Below are positions 22,320 through 34,479 of a DNA stretch of 64,000 nt, in pieces. The stretch is taken from contig OX421494.1 in assembly GCA_949126835.1 (NCBI GenBank), forward strand, positions 55,742,358-55,806,357, read 5' to 3'. The notes beneath the pieces were generated by a model. That model was not told the DNA's origin, searched no databases, and saw only the letters and a list, made by a program, of their open reading frames with translations. This DNA comes from Anisus vortex. Its lineage: Eukaryota; Mollusca; Gastropoda; Planorbidae. The position numbers and the translations under genes were made by a program. How positions within the stretch are numbered: the stretch's first letter is position 1; every line of letters starts with the position of its first letter.

Positions 22320-22650
22320 AGTAGTAATAATGCATAAGCCATCATATTCTAATTTAGAAATACAACACAAAACAGCCTGTTGCAGTGCTCAGATAAGCAT
22401 AAGGACAAAAACACTTTCCTTATCCCTTATACGAGAACAAATGCATATAAGTATAAGTACTCTTTCTTCCCGAGTGGCATTCGGGCATGAAATCGGTTGC
22501 CTGAACAAACCAGGAAAACCAGTAACTTAACATCATTTAAAACATTAATAAAAATGCAATACTAGAATCGGACAACGGATGAGCGTAAGACGTAATAATC
22601 TTCTTTATAGAAGGAGCGTCTGCAATGTATAAGATAAGATAAGCCACATG
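22320..22650 (+). mobile_element. LINE 3' tail, family A
   Basis: Broken coding tail (HKPSYSNLEIQ, then a shift), untranslated landmarks GAGTGGCATTCGGGCATGA and ATCTTCTTTATAGAAGGAGC, and a TAAGATAAGATAA tail. Confidence 0.8.
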
Positions 22651-22716
22651 AAAAAGGTGCTTTAAAAAGTACTTTACACCAATAGAATGTTTATTAAATG
22701 CTAAAAAAATATATCG

Positions 22717-22797
22717 TTAACCCTTACAGTCCCGGGCGCGTATATAGCGGAACTGAAGGCAGCATAGATAGAAGTAGGTCGGTACGGGAAGGGTTAA
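22717..22797. mobile_element. 81-bp piggyBac-type miniature element (copy 2)
   Basis: Same length and near-identical to the copy at 806-886, again bounded by TTAA with CCCTT/AAGGG inverted ends. Two base differences are visible (A/G at two sites). High identity across an 81-bp element implies recent copies of one source. Confidence 0.8.
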
Positions 22798-22847
22798 TAT
22801 CTTTTTTTTATCAATTGATCGATCCATACATCAGCCAACCACTCCAT

Positions 22848-23420
<573 letters not shown>

Positions 23421-23756
23421 TACTTCCTGCCCAAACACTGCCAACCACAAAGTGAATTGGGTTAATGATTCCCAACAGATTCAAGCAACAGATGAGACTA
23501 GATTCATCAGCTACCGAGGAGCACCAAAAAGGGTGACTTGACAGCACTATTCCCAGACGCTATTTACATTATTATTTCACCTCCCGCCAAAACGATGTCA
23601 GATTTCATCAGCTTTCAAGTTGTGAGTTTTTTTCTATCGCGCACACATACAACCTTGAACAATGTTAGGAGGTCACGAGGTCAAGGGCAGGTCTTACCGA
23701 CGTTGAAATGAATTGGGTCGCGACCTTGGATAAACTATTTCCGGTTTCTTCTTCTC

Positions 23757-23949
23757 CAGGGCTCGGCATCCTTTTTAATATAAACTGCCAAAGTAGGATT
23801 TTTAATTCATTCAGCGTGACAACAGCCCACCAGTGATTCTTTTCTAGAACTCAATGTTTTGTACAAAAGACATGACTTATTGCTTTTTGGGGGTGTTTCG
23901 CGTGCCATTAAAAATCGCTTCGCGTGCCAAGCGTTTCGCCGACCCCCTG
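23757..23949. mobile_element. hAT-type miniature element, diverged
   Basis: CAGGGCTCGGCATCC at the left and GCCGACCCCCTG at the right form inverted ends, with the family landmark GCGTGCCAAGCGTTTCG inside. The flanking octamers do not match, so the duplication has decayed or the left end is not original. Confidence 0.6.
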
Positions 23950-24427
23950 ATCTAGACTATAAAATATCATTTTATTTATTGAACCAAACGAATGGAAATT
24001 TGACTTGAATACTTCTGTTCTTCGGTATAACTATTAAAACATGTTCATGTTATCTTAGGTGTTGAGAGACGTTTTCTGTCTTATTCTCTATACAAAAAAA
24101 CATGCATGAAAATCTACTTTAACAAATTTAAATCGTTTTACATATTAAAAAATCATTTTTAATACTACAAGTAACGTGAAAAATAAACGAACGTATTGCC
24201 AATATAAGTGTATAACCTGATTTCGATGTGTGTTTTTACCTGATTTCGATATGTAGGCTATATAACCGTCGGAAAAACATCCTGAAGTCAAATAGCACCT
24301 AATCGCACTGGCTCCATCTGATACACTGATTAAAATACTCTCAACTTCATGGCAGCCGTATTTTCTTTCTTGCTACAACAGACACAGACACAGACTTTGG
24401 AGACTACAACAATAAAAGATAATCTTT

Positions 24428-25600
24428 AGTATTGAGCGCTAATTGTAACAACAACTAAATATATTTAGCATTGAGCGCTAATTGTAACAACAACTAATAT
24501 ATTTAGCATTGAGCGCTAATTGTAACAACAACTAAATATATTTAGCATTGAGCGCTAATTGTAACAACAACTAAATATATTTAGTATTGAGCACTAATTG
24601 TAACAACAACTAAATATATTTAGCATTGAGCGCTAATTGTAACAACAACTAAATATATTTAGCATTGAGCGCTAATTGTAACAACAACTAAATATATTTA
24701 GCATTGAGCGCTAATTGTAACAACAACTAAATATATTTAGCATTGAGCTCTAATTGTAACAACAACTAAATATATTTAGCATTGAGCGCTAATTGTAACA
24801 ACAACTAAATATATTTAGCATTGAGCGCTAATTGTAACAACAACTAATATATTTAGCATTGAGCGCTAATTGTAACAACAACTAAATATATTTAGCATTG
24901 AGCGCTAATTGTAACAACAACTAAATATATTTAGCATTGAGCGCTAATTGTAACAACAACTAAATATATTTAGCATTGAGCACTAATTGTAACAACAACT
25001 AATATATTTAGCATTGAGCGCTAATTGTAACAACAACTAAATATATTTAGCATTGAGCGCTAATTGTAACAACAACTAATATATTTAGCATTGAGCGCAA
25101 ATTGTAACAACAACTAAATATATTTAGCATTGAGCGCTAATTGTAACAACAACTAATATATTTAGCATTGAGCGCTAATTGTAACAACAACTAAATATAT
25201 TTAGCATTGAGCGCTAATTGTAACAACAACTAAATATATTTAGCATTGAGCACTAATTGTAACAACAACTAAATATATTTAGCATTGAGCACTAATTGTA
25301 ACAACAACTGAATATATTTAGCATTGAGCGCTAATTGTAACAACAACTAAATATATTTAGCATTGAGCGCTAATTGTAAAAACAACTAAATATATTTAGC
25401 ATTGAGCTCTAATTGTAACAACAACTAAATATATTTAGCATTGAGCGCTAATTGTAACAACAACTAAATATATTTAGCATTGAGCGCTAATTGTAACAAC
25501 AACTAAATATATTTAGCATTGGCCGCTAATTGTAACAACAACTAAATATATTTAGCATTGGGCGCTAATTGTAACAACAACTAAATATATTTAGCATTGA
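24428..25600. repeat. 39-bp satellite, about 30 copies
   Basis: The unit is ATTGAGCGCTAATTGTAACA plus ACAACTAAATATATTTAGC, with some 38-bp copies lacking one A. It contains the perfect palindrome CTAAATATATTTAG and AGCGCT. Variants (GAGCTC, GAGCAC) are scattered rather than clustered. It passes straight into the 42-bp array. Confidence 0.95.
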
Positions 25601-26300
25601 TATAGCAATTGTCAAGTCAAGTTAGAAGCCATTGTATAGAGATATAGCAATTGTCAAGTCAAGTTAGAAGCCATTGTAAAGAGATATAGCAATTGTCAAG
25701 TCAAGTTAGAAGCCATTGTAAAGAGATATAGCAATTGTCAAGTCAAGTTAGAAGCCATTGTATAGAGATATAGCAATTGTCAAGTCAAGTTAGAAGCCAT
25801 TGTAAAGAGATATAGCAATTGTCAAGTCAAGTCAGAAGCCATTGTAAAGAGATATAGCAATTGTCAAGTCAAGTCAGAAGCCATTGTAAAGAGATATAGC
25901 AATTGTCAAGTCAAGTTAGAAGCCATTGTAAAGAAATGTAGCAATTGTCAAGTCAAGTTAGAAGCCATTGTAAAGAGATGTAGCAATTGTCAAGTCAAGT
26001 TAGAAGCCATTGTAAAGAGATATAGTATAGCAATTGTCAAGTCAAGTTAGAAGCCATTGTAAAGAGATATAGCAATTGTCAAGTCAAGTTAGAAGCCATT
26101 GTATAGAGATATAGCAATTGTCAAGTCAAGTTAGAAGCCATTGTAAAGAGATATAGCAATTGTCAAGTCAAGTTAGAAGCCATTGTATAGAGATATAGCA
26201 ATTGTCAAGTCAAGTTAGAAGCCATTGTAAAGAGATATAGCAATTGTCAAGTCAAGTTAGAAGCCATTGTAAAGAGATATAGCAATTGTCAAGTCAAGTT
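25601..26300. repeat. 42-bp satellite, about 16 copies
   Basis: The unit is GATATAGCAATTGTCAAGTC plus AAGTTAGAAGCCATTGTAAAGA. One copy near 26024 carries an extra TATAG. It shares only short matches with the preceding 39-bp unit (AGCATTGA against AGCAATTG), and it ends at a T-run. Confidence 0.95.
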
Positions 26301-26913
26301 TTTTTTTTAAAAAGGATGTATTAAACCCTACAGAATCGTAACAATACATTTTACACCATTGAATACATTCCTCTAACGTTCTTTTCTCTTAAGGTATTTC
26401 CATTAAATAAATCTATTCAATCATCAACTTTGATGGGAATGATGATAAAGACATCATGTGAATATCATCATAAATCAGTCTAGGAGAGACGACAATAAAT
26501 ATAAAGCTATTTCATTACGAGTCTATCTATTTCTTCTTGTTGATTTAGTTGGAAATAATTCTGTTAGCTGATGATAGAAGATTTCACCGACGACAAGATA
26601 CAAACGTGAAATAACAACATCATGGTTTATGAGGTTTTTGGCTTTCCTAGTGGGGGAGGGGGGGGGGGTGGTTACTGGCGCAGTCTGTTGACGTGAGGGT
26701 GTGTGATATGCCAGCAATGTTAAGCTGTGTTTATACTTATTGTTGCTTTATAAAATCGCTAAGAAATAGAAACAATTTAAATAACAAATAACCAGCAAGT
26801 GAATATTTCAACCATCTCTAAATAAAACCGCAAATTATTCGTTTACATTAGCAGTAAGTTCAAAAAGGTAGGGCCTACACCACAGGCGTATTGGACGTTA
26901 ATCTTATCTTATA

Positions 26914-27376
26914 CAAGCTAAATTGCCCGGCGTTGCTCGGGGAGAAATAACACAAGCATGTATAAGTTACAGATAAAAAAAAAACTACAACCAAAAGATA
27001 TAAATCTAATAATTGAAAAAAATAAATTACTGAACACTTTTAGGAAGGTAATTGAAAAAAAAGATTGTAATCGGGTAAAAATAGGCAAGTCTTTTTATTG
27101 AACAAAAATATAAATTGCCTCGTGAAGGCCATAGATTTACAATCCTTTTTTTTTTAAAGTAATATTAATGGAGAAAAAAAATTGAAAAAAGGTATTAGAC
27201 TAACTGGAGAATCGAACCCGGACGCCCGTATGGCAGTCTGATACGTCAACCACTTAGCTAGCGAAGACACATGGCCGAAGTGAAATCGCAAAAGTATAAT
27301 ATGAGTCAATAAGGTCACGTGTCTATAAATTTAACTAATATGATTGAACACACACAGTCTACTTTATATATATAGA
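26914..27376 (-). mobile_element. Helitron-like element, complete, inserted in a LINE tail
   Basis: On the minus strand it begins TCTATATATATAAAGTAGAC and ends with a CCGGGCAATTTAGCTTG terminus preceded by a GC stem-loop (CCCGAGCAACGCCGGG). Removing it joins GTCTGTAATA to TATAAGATAAG, which is the undisturbed LINE family A tail as read at 29897. There is no target duplication and the insertion is between A and T, both Helitron traits. The end is CTTG rather than the standard CTRR. A tRNA-like segment (AGCTAAGTGGTTGACGTATC; GGTTCGATTCTCC) lies near 27205-27275. No Rep/helicase is encoded, so it is non-autonomous. Confidence 0.65.
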
Positions 27377-27610
27377 TATTACAGACGCTACTTCTAAAAA
27401 GAAGATTATTGCATCCCACGCTCATCCTTGGTCCAAGTCTAGTCTTGCATTTTATTAATGTTTTAAAGGATATTAAGCAACTGGTTTTACTGTTTTGTTC
27501 AGGTAACCCATTTCATGCCAGAATGCCACTCGGGAAGAAAGAGTAATTTTAGGCATTTGTTCTCTCGTAAGGGACAAGGAAAGTGTTTTTGTCTTTATGT
27601 TTAACTGTAA
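27377..27610 (-). mobile_element. LINE 3' tail, family A (reverse), interrupted
   Basis: Reverse copy of the family A tail (TCTTTCTTCCCGAGTGGCAT on the minus strand). Its last bases resume at about 26895-26913, beyond the Helitron-like insertion. Confidence 0.75.
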
Positions 27611-27984
27611 TGTAAAATATAAGATAAGTCTTTTAAACTGTAATGTAAAATATAAGATAAGTCGTTAAATATCCACGCTTTTAATTCACTGACAATATTT
27701 TTTTAAAAATTCTTCTGGCTTTGGTAAACCTAAATTATTTTACCACCACGTTATCACGTTATTTGATCACGTGTCTCAACGTGACATGTGCAGTTGTTAG
27801 ACTTAGATTATTTTTTTTTTAAAGAAAGCAAATATATTTTTATCCTGCTTAATTCTAAAATAGTTTCCATCAAATGAAAATAATACAGGTTACAAACACA
27901 CCAAGCACCAAATTATCCGCGGCGCCATAACCTCCAGTTGAAGTCAAGCCATAACATCCAGTGCCGCAATGGCAGTGAAAAAAA

Positions 27985-28165
27985 GTCACGTATTGGAATA
28001 ACGAACCTACTTTACTTTCTCAGACTAATGTCTTCATCTAGTACCCACCAATGATGTGTGGACATGCTCCAGATTCGGGTAAAATACAGGATTCGAACCC
28101 GGGACCTTCGGAACGGAAACGCGAATGCGCAGCGACTGTATCAACATGCCCATCTTCGTAAGCAA
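27985..28165 (-). mobile_element. SINE fragment, family 1 (reverse)
   Basis: On the minus strand: a head with GGTCCCGGGTTCGAATCCTG, then a diverged body ending near GGTACTAGATGAAGACATTA. The distal part is lost. Confidence 0.6.
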
Positions 28166-28665
28166 AAAAAAATTCATAGAAGCTCGTCGCCCCACACACT
28201 GATGTATTTAAAGTGTTTTTAATTTTCTTAGTACCATGACTGTGTGTTTCAAGAAACAAAGTGTTCAAACAAGCTCGCCTTGTGCACAGAAATGAGTAGC
28301 TACCTCGGGGGTATGAGACCGAGTGGATTAAAATTGGTGCGAACACACACACAAATATACAGTAACAGTTCGACTTCGATTCTTGAAATTAGTTTCAATA
28401 ATGTCTAGACACACTTCTACATCCTATCTCGCAAATGACACTTGATTTTTATTTGTTTTTGATACAATCGGTGTTCCGTACATTCCGAACATAATCATTT
28501 TCATTCTTATTCTTCTTTAGACATCTATGGTGTCATATGACATAGAGAGTTTTGAGTTGAAAACATTATCTTATTTCTTACATCCCGATCGCTAATTGTC
28601 ATGATGGTGAATCATGTTAGCGTTTAGATAAGATTAATTTGGGATTAACTTAATTTTTGATTCAA

Positions 28666-28827
28666 TGGGCCGTATTGCTGCTGAGAGTTAACAACCTTGC
28701 CCCTTATACAAGTCAAATTTATATATCGTAATTGTAAAGATTGCTGCTGAGAGTTAACACCCTTGATCTTATATACCGTAATTGTAAAATGGGCAAGGGT
28801 GTTAACTCTCAGCAGCATTACGGCCCA
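28666..28827. mobile_element. 162-bp MITE with 38-bp inverted ends
   Basis: Left TGGGCCGTATTGCTGCTGAG and right CTCAGCAGCATTACGGCCCA are near-perfect complements, continuing through GTTAACA and CCTTGCCC. A third, internal, direct copy of GATTGCTGCTGAGAGTTAAC begins near 28739. The flanks AAT/ATT suggest a short duplication. The whole can fold into a long hairpin. Confidence 0.75.
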
Positions 28828-29229
28828 TTAGAGATTATATTGTTTTACCTTCCCATCCACTTCCGAGTATAATCTCTTTTTTAAATCCTAAACTTTTCCC
28901 GCGCTGTTGAGATGTTTGATAGCTATTGAAATAGTTGGGCAATACATTTTATTGGAACAGTTGGACTTAAAATGAATTTATAAGTGACGAGTGAACTTTT
29001 TTTCTACTCCATGTTTCCATAGGTCTTTTGCCTTTTTTCCTGGAAAAAGGGAGGGGGGGGGGTCCAATCTGATCGCTGTCCAGGGGAGGGAGTCAGCTGA
29101 CATTCTGCAAACGTATCCCATCCATCGATATCTCAAAATACAAATTCGAGTTCGCTTTACATTGATCCTATGTTAAATCGAGAAAGTGTGTTTCAAATTT
29201 TGTTTTAAAAAAAAGTTAATATTATCCGC

Positions 29230-29640
29230 TTGTTTAATTAATTCTGTTCCTAAGTTCATTCCACCAATGAAGCTCTGTTGGAGTGAGCTGCACATGTTTT
29301 TCTTTTTACTTTTGGTACCTTGAGTTGTTGATGAATTTTGTTTCTTGAACGCAGTCCTCTTTTCTCTGATGTGTGCAGCTCGACCATGGATCTCATGTTC
29401 TTGGTAGATTAACCATGACGGCTTTTCTAAAGCCTAGTCAGAACTTTGAATCCTATCTTTAGTGTTACAGATAGCCAGTGAAATTTCTTTAAACAGATTG
29501 TTGGCTTTCTTTCATTGTTCAGAACAATTTTCGCAGCCATGTTTGGGACCCTTTGTGTTTTTTTTTTCTTCTTCAAATCACACTCTGGCAGTCCTATAAA
29601 CAGTTCTCTTGGCTGAGATGTTCTCTGCTAGCGGAATTAC
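29230..29640 (-). mobile_element. LINE reverse-transcriptase C-terminal relic, family C
   Basis: Minus-strand frames, broken by stops, retain VQNMAAKIVLNNERKPTICL, FHWLSVTLKIGFKVLT and RGLRSRNKIHQQLKVPKV. Their order matches the C-terminal end of the CR1/Rex-like LINE ORF2 (the VQN.AAKLVL...LHWLP...KVL pattern). Several stops and frameshifts show that it is long dead. Confidence 0.65.
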
Positions 29641-29744
29641 ACGTAGGTCTTCATTTAATTATGTTTTCGGTCAGAAGCTCTTGAGGATGTGTCGTGGGCT
29701 TTGTGTCTTGAAGACACTCCACACCAAAACAAAAATGTGCCGAT

Positions 29745-29920
29745 CCCAGCTCTAGACCGAGTGACGTTCGGGCATGGAATGGGTTGCCTGAATGAATCAG
29801 GAAAACCAGTAACTTAACATCATTAATAAAGATACAAGACTAGACTCGGACCACGGATGAGCGTAGGACGCAATAATCTTCTTTATATAAGGAGCGTCTG
29901 TAATATATAAGATAATATTT
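29745..29920 (+). mobile_element. LINE 3' tail, family A
   Basis: GAGTGACGTTCGGGCATGGA, GGTTGCCTGAATGAATCAGG and ATAATCTTCTTTATATAAGG, ending GTCTGTAATATATAAGATAA. This tail is the empty-site reference for the Helitron-like insertion at 26914-27376. Confidence 0.8.
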
Positions 29921-30394
29921 AAATACTACGTTGTGTTTGTGGGGCTATAGCCTATGCTAAAAGATGAGACCCACTGAACTGTACATAAATAGCATTTAAT
30001 AAGCCCACATAATTGTCTTCCTCTTAAAATATCGGCTGCTCTAGTTAAAGAATTTTTTCCCCTCTCAGAGAAACAAGTGTCTACAAATAGAATTCAAGAC
30101 AACAAATGCTCCCGACAGTAAGTTTCGCAGAAAGAAACTCTTGAAATGAATACAATAAACACTCACCCCAAGCTAATGACGAAAGCTTCGTATAAACTAA
30201 TTGAGCGAATTTTTTACAATTTGTTTTTTCTAATAGAAAGCGTTGTTTGACGAAAATAGTTTTTGTATGTAGGAAAAAATGTAGAAAATGAAAGAAAGAC
30301 ATAGTGATACTTGAAATATTAAATTGAAATGGACCGTATGATGGAGAGGTTCTATTGGAGTTTGAATATAAGAAAACTAAATTGGAAGGAAAAT

Positions 30395-30790
30395 ATACTC
30401 TATCATTCTATCTATCTAATTATTTATCATTACCCTATCTATTTAACAATATATCCCTTTTTCTATCTATTTTCAATCAATCAATCAGTCTGTCCGTCTA
30501 TCTATTATTATCTATCTATTTATCTACTATCTATCTTGGTTTCTATCATCTATTCATTATCTGTAACTATCCATCCATTTTTCTATCTTTTTATCTATCT
30601 ATATTCAATCAATCAGTCTGTCCGTGTATCGAGAATTATCTATCTATCTATTTATCTATCCATCTATTTATCTATCTATTTATCTCTCTCTCTCTCTCTC
30701 TATCTATTTATCTATCTAGGTTTCTAACTATCTACCTATATCTCTCTCTATATATATATCTATCTCTCTCTATATATAGGCCTATCCATC
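30395..30790. repeat. Degenerate (TCTA)n array
   Basis: Diverged tetranucleotide repeat with TCAATCAATCAGTCTGTCCG appearing twice, pointing to an internal duplication of about 125 bases. Confidence 0.85.
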
Positions 30791-31094
30791 TATCCATCCA
30801 TGAACATGTCATTTAACCTATACATTGAATTAGTCATAAAACAGTCGTTGACACAAGTCATTGAACCAGACTCGTGCTGTATTAGCTTTTATTGAATATT
30901 TATAAATCTTTATGAAGTCATCTTTAAGTACAATACTTTAATCCATGTTACAAATAATTAGAAAATAGACTGGACAAACTAGAAGGAACAACAAGAAATG
31001 GGACATAACTTTTAAAAATTTGGCTTTCTTTGTAAGCTCATTTCGCTATATCACTACTGTACAATAATTATTATTGGGCTTATTTGTACGCCAC

Positions 31095-31500
31095 TTTTGA
31101 TATTACCAAGAATAATACCAATAGTTAAATCACTAATCCTAGAAACACAAAGAGTAAAGTAGTAATAATACATAAGGCATTAAACTCTAATTTAGAAATA
31201 CAGCCCTATAACAACCTGTTGCAAAGCTCAGATAAACATAAAGACAAAAACATTTTCCTTATCCCTTATTTGAGAACAAATGCATATAAGTACTCTTTCT
31301 TCTCGAGTAGCATTCGGGCATGGAATGGGTTGCCTGAACAAACCAGGAAAACCTAACATCATTTAAAACATTAATAAAAATGCAAGACTAGACTTGGACC
31401 ACGGCTGAGCGTTGGACGCAATAATCTTCTTTATAGAAGGAGCGACGCAATAATCTTCTTTATAGAAGGAGCGTCTGTAATGTATAAGATAAGATATGTC
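31095..31500 (+). mobile_element. LINE 3' tail, family A, longest copy
   Basis: Codons for SKVVIIHKALNSNLEIQ and TNAYKYSFFSSSIRAWNGLP, then the untranslated end with a local duplication of CGCAATAATCTTCTTTATAG, then TAAGATAAGAT. The protein pattern (YKYSFF.S.IR.WN.LP) is the usual last segment of a LINE ORF2. It splits a pre-existing sequence containing GGGCTTATTT..TACGCCACTTT, parts of which lie on both sides. Confidence 0.8.
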
Positions 31501-31769
31501 ATAAGTGTATAATTGCGCTTGTTTTAAGCGCTATTTTCGCTAGGGCATTACTTTAGCATTGGGCTTATTTTTATACGCTACTTTTGCTACTGTCGAAACT
31601 GTACCATTGGCCTTTTTTTTATACGCCACTTTCGATATCATTACGCTAGCGTTGGGCTTATTTGTTGTCTTTGTTTTCTCTTGTAGTTTTGTCTCACACA
31701 CACACACGTACACAAACATCTGTTATCAAAAGTTTGTCTACTTTTAAAAAAAAAGAGAAAAAAAAAAGA

Positions 31770-32400
31770 AAGAGCTTCGATATCGGCCAGGTAATCGTAC
31801 AAGCGAACGGGCTAATCTTTTCAGCTGCCAGTTAAGATTAATCTTTCTAACTGAAGTCGTCAGGTAAAGTGGCCACTCTCGACGAGAGGCAAAAACCTGG
31901 CAAGCAGGCGTGAACTGCTCCCACCTCCCCCTCTCCCTTATGCCAGGTAATTGGCCACAACAAAAAGCTCACTGTCTGTCTGATTCCACAGTTCCAGAGT
32001 TCGACCTATCGGGAATACCTCTTGAGCGACAAAACGAAACAAAAATTAATACGTGCCAAAAAATTTCAAACTGTTCTAAAAATAGCCCAGGCGCAGGTTT
32101 TGTTGGCGTATTTATAGAAAGTACTCTTCGAATTCTATTTCGTTTTTTTCTTCGCTCTCTTTCTTCAAATTCTTGCCAAATTCTTTTTTTTTTTCTTTCT
32201 GCTAACATGTTTATCTTTGATTGAACATTAGTATTGAAAGGGGGAGCGAAAGAGGAATTTCTTACATAGTTTTCCAGCATTCTTGACATTGTTTGTCTGA
32301 GTTTAGAAAAAAAGAAAAACTCCACCCCCACCCCCCCCACCCCCCATAAAATATGTGTATTGGTTGCGAAATAAAGAATGTTAAGATTCAAATTGTTACA
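31770..32400. other. No recognised gene; moderately GC-rich stretch
   Basis: GC content rises around 31860-32060 and frames stay open for about 100 codons on both strands, but without splice signals, domains or family features. It could be an untranslated exon or a promoter region. The claim stops there. Confidence 0.25.
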
Positions 32401-33084
32401 ACTTCACACGGGTACTCTGTTGTCTATGTAATAATAATAATAACTCACCGTAATAATAACTCAGGCCTTTTTTATGAATCTTAAAAAGAATAATTTCATG
32501 CTTGAACTTATGTAACCAATATTAACAACTTCACTGGTAACTTTAAAGCAGAAATCTATAACTAAAACTATAACAACACAATAAGAAATACCTAAGTAAT
32601 TCGCCTTTATATTATATATATATATATATATTGGTGCAGAAAGAACTAGAAATGGATTTTCCCGAAACTTTTTGAATGAAAAAGAAAAGGCGTAGGCCTA
32701 CCAGAAACTTGTAGGGAATACGAGAAAGCATAATTGTATTACGTCATAATATATACATCTGCACAGTTAGTCCTACTCTCAACACCAAAATCAAATGTAT
32801 ATAAATATCTCTACGTGAACTAACGAGACAATCTCAAATACAATATAGAAACTATTATTACCTTATATGCTACACACATAAAACAAAACATGATTTCCAA
32901 AATATTTAAATTCTTGATCATTGAACGAGTTATGTTAGGATAAGAGTGTCTGTGCCAGGAGTAGTTTGTGTTTTGTCCTAAGAAGTTTTTTGTCCATAAG
33001 AAGTTTAATACAACAAGATTGTCTACAGTCTGCACATTCTGAAATGAATATATTTAGGCCTACATTTTTAATACATTAATGGTC

Positions 33085-33265
33085 CGAGAAATGAGCTAGT
33101 CCTGTGGCTGGTCACACCTGGGCTGTCAACAGAATGATCCTGGGTTCGACCCCTGCCGTCAGCCAATCATTGTACCGTAGGCCTACTGAAATAGTCTTTG
33201 GGCAAAGGACGTAATCATCTTCTATAGGCCTATGGAAAGAACATCTGTAAACTTATTATAAAAGA
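33085..33265 (+). mobile_element. tRNA-derived SINE, family 2
   Basis: Head GAGCTAGTCCTGTGGCTGGT with B box GGGTTCGACCC, followed by AAAGGACGTAATCATCTTCT..GGAAAGAACATCTGTAAACT, which resembles the LINE family A end. A related head occurs at 62275. A SINE borrowing a LINE 3' end is the expected partnership. Confidence 0.55.
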
Positions 33266-33478
33266 CAATGAAGAAGCCAATTTAAACAATTGCCGTTAAA
33301 AGCTCTCTGTGGAGTCGGAATAAGAGGCTTGTTGGGCCTAATTGTTGCCCGCGGGCCGCCCATTGAAAACCTCCCTGTCTAGGCGGTGGAACATCAGGGG
33401 ATTTATACAAAGTGATGCGTTTATTTTTTTGCAACGTGTTTCTATTATTGCGATACTTTAAGGACAAGTTATATAGAT

Positions 33479-33674
33479 CAGGGATCGACAACCTACGACA
33501 GGCGTGCCAGAGTTGGTACCCAGAGCGGTTTTAAATGGCACGCGAAAGACCACCAAAACGGAAATTCAAGTCTCTTCTACATAAAAGAACAGGATGACAT
33601 TAAGGATGTTGGCATGCTGAATGATATAGAAATGCCCCTTTGGCACATTGATATCTAAAGGTTGCCGATCCCTG
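33479..33674. mobile_element. hAT-type miniature element with perfect 8-bp duplication
   Basis: Ends CAGGGATCGACAACCT and AGGTTGCCGATCCCTG are inverted repeats. The flanks are both ATATAGAT (33471-33478 and 33675-33682). At 196 bp it is non-coding. This copy defines the family boundaries for the others at 6465, 23757 and 53285. Confidence 0.9.
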
Positions 33675-34479
33675 ATATAGATTACTTAATAAAGACCGTA
33701 ACCAACTGTATCATTCATGATGTGTTTGCTGATCCAAGTCAAAATTTCACCTAAGTCTGGGGAACTTTTTGGAATTTGTTAATTTCCATCAGTTTGAGTT
33801 TGAGTTCATTTAGTGAATAAAAAGATACTAATAAAAACTAACAACATAACATGTTATTAGATTTAAGTATAAATTGAAATGCGTGGGTATAGGCCTACAT
33901 TCAAAGCATTTTTTATGGATAGATATTCAAGAGTGATGTGGGTAAAAATGGAAGGTAAGTGGTTATTGTAGTGCCCACAATGTGAGTAAAAATCAGATAT
34001 GAATCGACGGTCCCCTCCACCACCCCCCTCCCTTCCCGGCCGATATACCCGCTGTCTTAAAACTAGGATTCGAACTAGATACTTCAGAACAATCAATCCA
34101 ACGTCCTGTCAAACGTGGTTTGCAAGGGGGTGTAAAAAGTCTACCGTTCTCCCACAACGGGGTGTATGTAGAAAGAACTCATAAGCGATCGAAACATGTT
34201 TTGCTCACATTCGCCATAGAACAATTAAGCTTACTTGTTCTGTTAGCCCCCCCCCCCCCCCACTCTTCTCAACCCTCACCGAATAAGAGAGAGTATGTAG
34301 AGAAGCGAATGGGTACGGCAGACGGAGGAAACATTCTGTCGGGATGTGACAAAAAAACAACAACAACAACGAACAACGGGGCGAGGGCTGCTGATCGGTT
34401 CTCCATCGTTTCACGCCACCAGGCGGTAGGGCTATCGAGGAGATGATCACGTGATCTGGATAAACGTAGAAGCCGACGT

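Noticed and set aside
28666..28827. Long hairpin as a microRNA precursor.
   Set aside because: The inverted ends plus an internal repeat copy and short flanking repeat fit a miniature transposon better. Small-RNA data could reopen it.
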